From positions 625,001 through 689,000 of the forward strand of contig JAQGDQ010000037.1 of assembly GCA_030141605.1 (NCBI GenBank): 64,000 nucleotides of DNA. Direction: 5' to 3'. The position numbers and the translations under genes were made by a program. This stretch comes from Tubiluchus corallicola. Taxonomy: Eukaryota; Priapulida; Priapulimorpha; Priapulimorphida; Tubiluchidae. The notes under the pieces were generated by a model, which saw only the letters and a list, made by a program, of their open reading frames with translations, was not told the origin of the DNA and ran no database searches. This document shows, piece after piece, positions 9,801-21,800 of this stretch; position 1 is the first letter of the stretch; each line of letters opens with the position of its first letter.

Positions 9801-12800
9801 TAGCCATGACAATAGGTGAATACTTACGGTATCAACACTTTTCTCAATGTCTCCTATTCGGTTTCTCCTTTCTTTCTCCAGTTCATTACCCGCAATGGGC
9901 AATAATTGTTATGATAAGCCGCAATACATAGATCATAAAACGTCAGTCAAGCAGCGGGGGTCCCACTCATGACGGCCAATTAGCCATCCTTTTGTCTTGC
10001 CTCTGCCTTCATCTGAGTTGCGCAACAAAAGTGACTCACAAACACGTGCAGAAATTGCACTGAAATATACTGGGAGAGTTAAGATCAAGTGGGTATTAGT
10101 ATTATCATTTCTATTTACTCCAGCCATACAAGATTTCTGCAACTAAAACTTGTCTAGGAGTAGTACAGAGACATTATAGTGGTGAAACATTATGCTTGGA
10201 TAATACTTATGTAGTTATGTAGACGTATAGTGCCTGGAAAGACTCGAAACAGTTAGATTTTTCAGCTTCTTCAAACCAAAAAACTCAAACAAATCTGCCA
10301 CTGAAAAAATCTCTCCCAGCTATGTAGATAGCATGACTTGAGACGTCAAATTAATAAAAATGCTGTCTGTCCCAATTTTTTCATTATAGCTTTTATGTTG
10401 TCACTAGAGATTGCCAAATGCTACTAATGCATTAATGTTTATTAAGGTTGAAAATCCCAGTATTTGGCAGGCCTGTTATTTACAGTTTATCTGGAATAAT
10501 TAACTTATGTTGTTTAAACCCTAACTGCTTATATAAGTCTTTAAGACTGATCATTCAAAATGTCTAATATGATCTTAAACATATGATCATTTTGTAGAAT
10601 ATAAAAGATAATTTCCTCGTACCATATTTTCTCTGTACTATATTTTCCTAGTACCAGTTAAGCTTTTCCAGTAATAAACTTTCCTAGCACCAAACCTTTT
10701 CCATACCATTTTTACCTTGTATCAGATTTACTTGTACCAAAAATGCTTGCCAACCTTTGCCAGTGTTGTATTAAATCTTCCCAGTACCACATTTTCTCTG
10801 TATCCAATTTTCCTAGTGATAAAATTTCACTGTACTAAAAATCCCTAGCAGCAAATTTTCCCGGTACCAAAATTACTAGCACTAAATTTACCTGTACGAA
10901 ACTTACTAGGGCCAAATTTTTCCACGTTTTTCATTTATTTACACTCTGTAAGCACTTACAGCGAGGGAGTTTGTGAGAATTAGTGTTATGTCATCAAGTT
11001 GGGCGGGACTAAACACAGCCGCGATCTATCTATTGTTTATAAACATTCTGGCAATCACAGTCATAATCCAACCTGTACTGATAGCATTTTACGAGTATTT
11101 TAAATTTGTATTTTAATTTTCAAAATCTACAATTGTATTTTATTGTAACAACTGATATGATGCAGTGTATTGCTCGCAAAAGAAAAATTATTATTATTGT
11201 TATTATTATTATTATTATTAACTAAAAAAATGATATAGCCCTAAAAAACTAAATGTTATCTCTAAGCAGTAATACCTTATCAATAGTATTTGTGATTGAA
11301 GCTAGCATTTCCATGACTTCTGATACCGGCTGAACATAAAACCATAGTTTATGTAACGTCAATTCTCCCTGAAAGATTATTCTCACAAATAAGGTAGCTT
11401 GTTCGAATAGCAGATTAATAAATAAAATATAAAAAAATTACAGTTGTACAGTAAGTCCTCACTTAACAACTCTTTGTTTAGCGAAATTTCCCTTTAACGA
11501 AGCTTTTTTCAGCCTTCGAGCGCTGAAATTTTGTTTACTGTACTCGCGTTTTATGAAGAAGCCCAATTAACGGAAATCACCGGTAACAGAAATAATAGAA
11601 ATTAACAGTAATAATTTGTCTTTCATTTGCATTTATGTTAATTTTTTGTGAAAATAACCCAGATGAACAGCAAAGTTCAGATGTGGGACCTGGTGCTACT
11701 AATGCTTTACAGTGTTGAAAAGAAGTTTTAGCAGAAAAAAATACAACCAATTCTAGATTATTTTCTAAAAACAAGTGCAGAAGAAAAGAATGAGGAAGAA
11801 ATGGCAAAAGGGGATGGATGGTAGGCAGGCATATGCAAGAAGTCTACGTTCAAATTTGAATTTTCACTGCAAATTTCAGTTTTCTTTAACTTTTAGTTAT
11901 AAATTTTCAGGAATAAAGGTCATAAAGTGTTTGATTTATGCGTCAAACACTATTACTTTTTGTACATGGCAAGGCAACTGAGAGCTTTACATATCCATGC
12001 ATTAATGATTTTGTCTTGTAGGGCAACTTAGTGAACGGTCTTAAGTGCACCACTATGATTGGTCTGTGGGTGGGAAACCCAACTGAATGCTTTTACATTG
12101 ACTTCTACGGAACGCAGTGTTTCACATAACAAAGTTTCTCTTAACGTCGCATTTTGCTTGAACGCATTAAGCAAGGACTTACTGTACTAGAAAATGTGAT
12201 GCAAAGCTATCCATTGTTGTCCAACTAAAATTGCCACTTAAGGCAAGAATGAAAAAAAATGAATTCTGTATCAGGTCATAAGAAGGCAGATACGAGAAAG
12301 AAATAAAAAGCAAGAGCGACAGTTTTTTCAAAAAATTAAATGTTGTCCATTTCCAGCAGCAAAACATCGGAAATCATAAAGAATTATACTACATAAAGAT
12401 TTCCAAATCATGAACTGATTTATAGTTCTGTTTGTATGTCTTTAATATTGAAAAAGAAGACATTTTGTACAAAACCATACACACAGTGTTATAAACATGA
12501 AGTAAGAAAGAACATACTTGATGTAGCTGATCCTCAAGCTGACAAATCTCCACAAAATAATTCTGAAAATCACAAAAACATGTTTCTAGTAATTTCACTA
12601 TTATAGTATTTGATACGTTGACTATTAATATATATGTAAATTGCACATAACGCCAATAAAATATTGAAAGCTAATATGATTTCAAAACTGACTTACCTTC
12701 ATAAGATCTCTGATAATGGCACACAAAGCATGATTCACCATACCACACACAAATGCTGATTTTTCTACAAAGAAAGCATTTATTATTATCAAGGTACTGA

Positions 12801-15800
12801 TTTTTTAACCATGCAATCAAATATCTTAGCTCCTTAATCAACGATTGTTACTATATCATAATACACTATCAATTCATCACATAATATTGCCCTGGGCCTA
12901 AAGGACAAAACTGATTCATGAGTTGATTCTACCTAAAATTACTAAGCAGATATCACACATTCTTAGCTATGACACTTAATAGGTCTACAATGCAAGACAC
13001 ATTATGCAACATCATTAAATATCACAAGTTAACCTTTTCACTACAGAAAACGGCACACTGCTGCCCATGTTTTTCATGCAAAGGACGGAAGGCGGTAGAC
13101 TGCCACCCAAGTTCAGCACAAAGCGCAGTCACCCAGGCCTGTTTATTTCACTGCTACGGCCATGCAAAACATTGTAGAAAAGTTTAACAGCCGTGGGATT
13201 GGGGTTGTTTCGGATCAAATAACGCTAACCAGCCAATCAGTGTCTGAAGCCATGTGCATTCCACAATACTGTACTGTATGGTATGTTACCATGCAAAATA
13301 ACTTGTAGCACGTTGAAGAAACGTATGTTTAGTTGATTGTTCTGCATTCTTACAAAATGATTGCATATTATGATTTGATTTACTTCTTTATTTCAAACTT
13401 TCGTTCATATCATATTAGTACAACATTAAAAATATATAAAACGAAAATACAAGTAAAAGTATGAATTGCATTCTTATAAAATGATTGCATATTACGAATT
13501 AGTATTGTGTCTTTTGTGAAAACTGGTTTCTAAATATAAGTTCATGCTTATTTATGAGGGTGTGCACGTATGTGTGTGCGTGAGGGCATGTATGTGTGTG
13601 CATGTGTAGCAATAAAACTAATATTTAATATTAGTACTCAATAACAAACTATTTGTTTATTCACAAGATTCTGTTGAGCAACACATCACAAGAAGTTACT
13701 GTCAAATGTGCAAAGTCAATGAGGCCCAGTTAAAAAGCAACTATGTAGTGAAAGGGTTAAGGAAGTCATAACACAATGTTTAAACTAAACTCACGTTCTA
13801 TAAATGTTGAAATAATAGAGAAGTTTGAACAGAGAGGCAGCACACGTTTCACTAGTTGCTTTGCTGATGTATCTGAAACATAAAGACAGCTGAACAAAAA
13901 CGTACCACTGACATATTTGTGAATATCTATATACAAAACAACTCTTTGCTTCCAACTTCTAGTACTAAAATACGTCATCAGTAACTACAGTAATTACAGT
14001 AGTAACAGGTTATTAATATTAGATCATTTAATTCAGTTCACGTAATTTACTCAACAGTAATTTCAACATATCAACAAAAAGAAATACTGCATCTCGTTAA
14101 TATTGACAAAAACTGAGCAAATTGCAAATAATAATTTTACCTAGACTAGTATCAATGTTAAAGGTCCAACCAGAGAACTCCTCTTTTTTGTCAGCTTTAA
14201 CATACTGGCCTGAAATTCCCTGCGAAACAAAAAATTAAATGCGCCAATCCAAAAAAGGTAAAAAGGCTACAATCCACGACTTTATTTTCTGAGGGTTCAT
14301 ATAGCAGTGTGATGTAAAAGTGTCCAGATTAAACAATGAAAATCAGCCTACACATTGTTTACAGTTTTATAGCTTACTAGATCCACATATTACATACATG
14401 TTGAACAATGGTTTACTACAATGTCAAAACTTTAAAAAACAAGTATGTAGATGGGTTGCTTAAAAAGTAAAAATACTTGTGTAAAGCACCATGGGCATGT
14501 AGAGAAAGGAAGAAAGAATAAAAAACATTGAAAGAAGAGACTAGGAGACAAGTACAGATAGACAGAGAAATACAGAGTTGTGATGGAAGATTTTAGTTTA
14601 ATTGCACATAAAAGAAAGTAATCAGAGAAAAGTGAGTTTGCAAATGCTACAAGAATAACTAGAGAGTATACTAATAAGCAAGTACAATTAGTAATTTTCA
14701 AAGACATAATTTCTGGATGTTCTTTTGAAGATAGAGTTTGAAAGCTTAATATTGTGTTTCATAATTTTGGTCCAGTATTAGCTATCAAATGCTTTACCAC
14801 GTCAGTTCTACAAGAATTAATTATGAATTCATTTGTTCTTGTAGCGTACAGTTTTACATTAGGAGATAACGGGCTTTTAAAGGGATACTAAAGTGTAAAG
14901 CAACATAAGTTCAGAACACTTGGCGTGTCTTATTAAAGCGATTTGCTTCGCGAACTCCTAAAGAAGAATTTTCATGTTCAAAAATTTCCGCTTTCACCCG
15001 TGATCAGCGCTACACCATCATTAGTACATTTCTTCCCGTGACGTCATCTCGTCCTCACGTATTTAGCCTGAGCAATTAAATACTAGTATATGCAGGGAAG
15101 CAGCACATTTTCTCATTGTTTATAGAGAATAATGTCTAAGTTGACTGCTAAAAATCGATACACACAGTAAACAGCAGGAACACGGAAAGTAATAGAATAA
15201 TTTTACTAATTTTTAAACAGAAGAGCTGCAAAGCTTTGATCTTCTCTGCTGGGATTCACCTTTTGAATACTTTTTCCGCCTTAGATGTTAACACTTGGTC
15301 TCTAACAACATTCATACAGTTTTTTGTCATGTATAAATGTAAATAAGTTGCTCCCTCCATGCCAGCTGAATTTAGTTGTGTATGTTACGTGAAATTCATA
15401 AAGCCATTTATGCGAGATTTTACCGTCATTTCATTACCCTCGGCACTTCAATTCCCAGGTTCCTGCATGAGGGCCCTACCTCCCTTTTACCAAACTTCCA
15501 GGAAGGGAGCCCAGGGGTGATTTTTCATTAAGGCATTTTAGAGGCAGCTTAAAATGAAACAAATTGCAGAATCTACGTTGTAGAATGATAAGCATATACA
15601 GTGCAAATAGCTAAAAATAATGCCACTCTTGAACTCTAAATTAGTAAGCAAAAGTACCAGACTGCTACTAAACAATCTATCAATTAGTTAAGTGAAAAAT
15701 TATCTAAACTCTGGAGTTTGATTGTACATGCAGCTGCTTTTATCTGCTGGTATAAAGCTCCGTGCAGGCATACAATTTTCAGCTGTGCAATTAAAAATTG

Positions 15801-18800
15801 CGAAATCTATAAATAATGAAAGTCTATGAGAGCGTGCAGACATATGCAACTAAAATTTTGCAATTAAAAATTGCAGTCTCTGCTAAAACTTTTAGTTGTG
15901 CAACTGGTTTGTTATGTACTGTTTTCAAAGACAGTGCACAGACATGCAATTTTTAACTGTGCAACTTTTGAACAAAACACATTAGTTAAGATGAGAAAAA
16001 ACAGTGTCTTACACAGAGGCGCTATTAAACATAGAAATGATAGAAAAGAAAAACAAATGAATGGAGATAAATCATTGTTATCGTCTCTGCTATTACCTTT
16101 CAGGAAATCCAGTGTAATTTCAATAAATGGCGATCAAAATACGAAGTTTAGAAACTGAAAGCCGTACTGTGTGAATTACAACTCAGTGCACTGAACACAT
16201 TTCTACAGCCCACTGCGGATTACTATATTACAGCTTTCAGGACTTTAATAAAACGTCGAAAATTTTACTAGTTTTTGCAGGAAAACCTTTAGGCACACGT
16301 TGGCTTTAACCCTAACAATGATGAAGTATAAAGCCACTGAGAATCGCTCCTCTGCCGGATTGCTTTTTCTCCAGCTTCGTCAAAACTATTTGGACTCATC
16401 CAATAATAACTGAACAATTTGCTTGGATGAGCCTGCAAGTCATTATAGAGCTTGTAAAATTGCCCTTTTAGTAATAGTAATCAGTAGCTAATTATTGGGT
16501 GTGTCCAATATTTCCGACGACTCTTTGTCTTCTTGCAAATTAAAGATACACAAATACAAGCAACGTCTTCAAACTCCATACCACCAGTTATACCATTTAG
16601 AATTGTTTGTCTGCGTGCCCGATTTTGATACACCAGCAAAATTGCTGCAATTTTTAGTTGGGCAACTTTTAGTTAGTATGTGTGGGGCCTAAGTACTGAT
16701 ACATTTTTTATTCACGGATCTCTAAATTTTTTCTATATGTTATGATACAGTACGCTACAAGTTTATGTGTAATTGCTAAAATTTAGAAGCTGGCAGACTG
16801 CCAACAGATATCTCTGGGTCTATGACAGTTTAGGTAGATTGGACAGTTTAGTTGACTAGCAGGTTGCACTGCGACCTTCTAAGATAATAAGCAGGTAGCT
16901 ACATTCATTGCCTTTCCTACACAAGAAAAGTAAATTGCAAAAACAGTAAAAAGTAATACATGCTCGTCTTACAAAAAAAACTATAGAAACAAAGAACGTT
17001 AACTAGACCTTGCGCCTAGAACACGACTGTTCCACAGGCCTACATTGTATACATAGTTACTTACATAATCGAACTCGTAACTATTTTGAAGCTGAGACAA
17101 TATCATAAATTACAAAACAATGAAATAATAATTTAGTGCTATAAGTCAAACAAAATGCAAAGAATTTGTTCAAACTGTTGTGTACGAATGACTCAAAGTG
17201 TGCATTTCTGATCAGCTGCTTAAATACACTCCCATACAGCATGCGCGGATATGAGGATGATTTTGCGCAAATATGGCTGCTTGGTTAGCGGTGAAAAACA
17301 ACGTATTGTAACTTCTGCAAAGGTTTTCGCATAGTGCAATGTCAGAATATGTTAATAACTTTCAATAACAAATAAGTTAAGTTCAAGTTGTATTACAGTT
17401 TAGAATATCTTTAAAGAAAGTAGGAAGTAAGTTCTGTTTAATTTTGTACATTGAAGAAGATACTATATTTTGTCAGACCATTTCTTAAAAAATCAAGTGT
17501 GAAGAACTAGACACAAACCTGCATACAGTGTAGTAAGTCACTGATGACTAGATATTCCTGATCTTTTAGAGGCAAAAGTCCAATGGGATCAACCTAATCA
17601 GTAAAAAATTGCCCATGAAACACAGTCAAGTGCATTCATATGTGTTTCAATCTCAAAAATAGACCAAAATTCATGACATTGCTAAAAATTACCATACAAA
17701 AACTAATAGCAATGAAAAATAACAGAGCCTTACGAAACTTACCATTTCATCTTTATAATCACTCAAAACAAAACCAGCTGTCAAGCTTGGACGACTTAGC
17801 CATTTTGGGTCGCTTGGGATGCGTGGATTCAAAGCTGAAAAATTTCACTAACATTAGCACTAATGGCTATTTAGCGATTCACACTACTTGGCGACAACGA
17901 TATAGGTAAGGTCTCAACACACAAGCAACGAATAGCATGTAGAGTATAAGCACTGGTAGACTACTCGGCCACCTAATCCAGGACACAGTAGCAGCACACT
18001 TCACAAGATAACCATAAATAAGTGAATACGTACAAATATTACCATTTTGTGTCGCAGAAAGCCGCTCTATTGCATCGGAAGGAGCATGTAAACCAGAGTC
18101 CAACTGTTTCTTCAGGGACTTTTTTAGCTACACATAAAATTACAGAGTTTACCAAATTACTCAAAAAACTGTAGGAGTCTAAGCAGTTTTAGACCCGGTT
18201 TCAACTATGCTGCATTAAAACTGTCTCAGCATCAATAAAATAGCATGCTGGTATATTAGAAAAGCAACCCAACAATAAATATAAGAGAGTTAAAGCGGGC
18301 ATATATTAAGAACTTTCAGTGTAAATTCCTAAATGGCAAGAAATAAAATGAAAAATGGAAAAGATTAAAGCAGCAAACTGTAACAATGAATAATAATCAA
18401 TGTAGAAAAACACGCTCTGAAATAGGTCTTGTAACACTAAAGGATAAGTGTCACACACTACCTGAAAAGCATAAATTTTCGAGCATCAATATAAGAGTTA
18501 ACTAAAAACTTCGAAATCCACATACATTTTCCTACATTTTATTCAAGCATATTCGAGATTACTCAGAAATAGAATATAATTATATATGGTGATTCATAAA
18601 TACGGTATGGGTTTATAAATTACCTCTGATAGTTCTATTGAGGACAACGAACTGCCACTTTGTTGGTTATCTGAGACAACTCCATCTGAAAGTGATTCAC
18701 ACAAGTTCCTTAACTCATAAAATTAAACAAACTAATCATAACATGTCACCACAGTACTATTGTCAATGGACACTAAATAATTACTAATTTGGAAACAATA

Positions 18801-21800
18801 TACAAAATTACATAACTTAACTAATAGAAGTTACAGAATTGTTGGCAAAGCTTTCAAGATCAGTTGACCCAAACAAGCTGTCAGTTAGCTGAAAAGGTAG
18901 TAAAACAAAAATGGCAGTCTTTTTAAGACTGAGACAATGTTCAGGATTATTATTACAGTGAAAATTTATGCCATGTTGAAATATTAACACACTATTTTAG
19001 CTAAAATTTAGAAATTTACAGTTTGTTTTTAGTTTCAAGCAAGCTGGTTTCGTAACAACTGTACTTTAAGTTCATTCAGTCTGCTAACTTATATCCTTGT
19101 AGATCAATAAGCAAAACTGTTAAAATGGTAGCAAAATAAAGCAGATATGTACAGCAGTAAAATGCACGTGTGCAAAAGACACTGAACTAAAATTTTGCCA
19201 AATATGGTATGCTCGACAACCTGTATTCTGGCATAGAATTTTTGGAATTTTTCAGACAACGCACCCAAAAAGTACGATTTCCAAACAAATCACACAGATA
19301 AAAACAAAAAAGAAATTCATTTCACAAAACAACAAGGACTGCAATGACACCAATCATAATCACAAGATGATGACAAAAAAGCTAGAACAGCTTGTACAAT
19401 GAGAATCTGCTGCTAGGAGAACAAGGTGATTAACATTTTTAAACATCAGACTTTTAGAAATGAAACATCAGTAACCAGGTCACTGTCATAGATACAACTG
19501 TCAACAAACCTGTGCCTGTCTCCGTAGATACTTGTACAACTCCATAACCTTTAACAGCAGCTTTATCGATTGCATGCTTCTCCAGAAATTTTAGTGTCTA
19601 AAAATGTTAAAATAATTAACTTTGAAATATTTTTGGCTACAAGATGGTTCAGTAACATCAGCCAGCATTTGAAAGAAGAAAATGATTTGTGATGGGGAAA
19701 ACGAAATGTTTTGTTCATTTTTATCACATGTCATTTTCACGCAACAATCGTCTAAATCACACTGTATGTTTACTTAGGTGATTGTTGCGAGGACATGACA
19801 TGTAACCACGTCGAAACATTGTATCTGAATAAAAGCCATGTCTTTTTTAAGTGACTGCTGACTGTCACTTTTGTCAAAAAAAGAAAATTTTGGCCAGTCA
19901 ACAGACACTGCATACTAATAGTAATTTATATACCACAGTATCTGTCATGCTTGAAAGAGAACTTAATTCGTTTTTCCTGTCATCTTTAATGCAAAGACAC
20001 CACTTATGACTGTGGTACAAATCAACGATTAAGTAAGTTTGAAACTAAAATTAAAAAACCGGAAATGTGAAAAGTTTAACCACATCCTAGATTTGAACCA
20101 CAGACTTACTGTTTACTGAAGCAATAGACTTTGGACGGTCATGATTGCATTGTAGTCATTTCATCTATCTTGTAAGCAGGTCTCTGGTTCAAGTCTAGGC
20201 TGTATTCAAATTGTTTACATATATTTCCTGTTTTTTAAGTTTGGCTTATGTACCGTCATTAATAACAATCTTGAAAAAAATTATAAATATTAATCCTATA
20301 TTGACCATTGCAATACTATGCTATACTACCTATGACAATTATACACATGTGTGATTCACTGAAACCACATTAGATTGGTGAGTCAGTCCTGTTATTTTAA
20401 GACAGCTAACAATTTACTGAATCGTTTACTCAGTCTCATGTGGTCTAATTTGGGGTCAACACTGCAGCTGTCTACTCAGTGATGTTATTTCATACGTTAT
20501 CACTTTTATCTCTAATTTTACGACTGGCTAAATGTTTTTCTTCACTGGTTCTTAATTTATGTCATCAGTTTGGCCTAGATTAACTTTGCTTCTTTTCAAA
20601 ATTTAACCTAAACATTCACTGGTGCAGGTCAAGACAGCTTCTTAAAAATTTAGCATTTTCTTTTAAGGTTCTTATATGTACAACTTTTTACCATAGAATA
20701 AGCTTCCTGTTAACTACAACTTCACGTGTTTTAAGAAGATTGTCAACGGACAGGAAATTACTTGTTCTATTTTTCTGCATCTGTATTTTACAATTTCATA
20801 TTTTCACTATCTTGCACTGAGTGGCCACTGGCTTTGTTTGAAATAATATGCATGAAAATACACCAGTTTTTAAAAAAATGAACTGTTACAATTGAAACGA
20901 TCATCTAATTTACAAAGTAAGTTTAATACCTTACCTCTCTACGCTGTAACTTCGCTAACAATGTAACGACAGAGTCTAGATCCCTGACACTATAAAAACA
21001 AAGACCACAGTCACCATTATAAGACTACTTCATTACCAATTTAGCAAAACAATTAATAAAGAATAGCAAATTTTGACGATATTAAATATAGCATGGATGA
21101 CCAATTATATTGACAAACATAAGCAAGTTACAATAGTCTAAATACAATCTTAAAAAACACAACTGCTGTAAATACATATGTACTACGAACATACTTTTTG
21201 CCTTTGAGGTTATCATACTTTTTCAAGAAAGCGCCTTGATCTTTGGAAGTTTCTGCAAATTTTTGCTTCGAAGTTTGTACCAAGACCTGTAAATAAATAG
21301 CCATTGTAATGGTAAAATGTGCAATTTACCACGAATAGTTTAGAACAATGTAATTTAAAAGTAGTCCATTGTCAAGGCCTGTTATAAAAACCAAGTGACA
21401 AGGACCAATAGGCCTTAAACTTAGTCCAACATATTTTTAAGACCAAACTGATTTAAGCTCTAGTCAAACAAGTTTTAAACTTTGCTTTACAAAACTAACT
21501 TGATGTCATGACAGGGTTGTATACTTATCGGTTCTCTGGTCAGTGCCTACACGTTACTTAACTGTAAAGAACCGAGAGACATGATTTCTTTTTCCCACTC
21601 TCATACGCCAGCACACATTTAGAGATCTAAAATTTAAAATTCTATATCATCAGCTAAAGACAACTGTCGGGCAGACTGAGGTTACCAGACATCTTTTTTT
21701 CTGACGTCTCGTTTCTAGGCCATGTTTTTTCCCTGTTTCACTTTGTCCTAAATTGTATTTCTTCGTTGGTTCGCGTTTTCACAAAAAAGCAATATTATAA

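Larger units (their letters stand above)
9592..11062. mobile_element. Possible 1.47 kb element bounded by 28 bp inverted repeats
   Basis: The 28 bp arm starting GACTGCGATTGCCAG at 9592-9619 recurs inverted at 11035-11062 with one mismatch. Between them lie a foldback element, a tRNA-like B box and a minisatellite. No clear target duplication was found, so it could be one composite element or two copies of a family in opposite orientation. Found within a TUBGCP2 intron. Confidence 0.5.
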
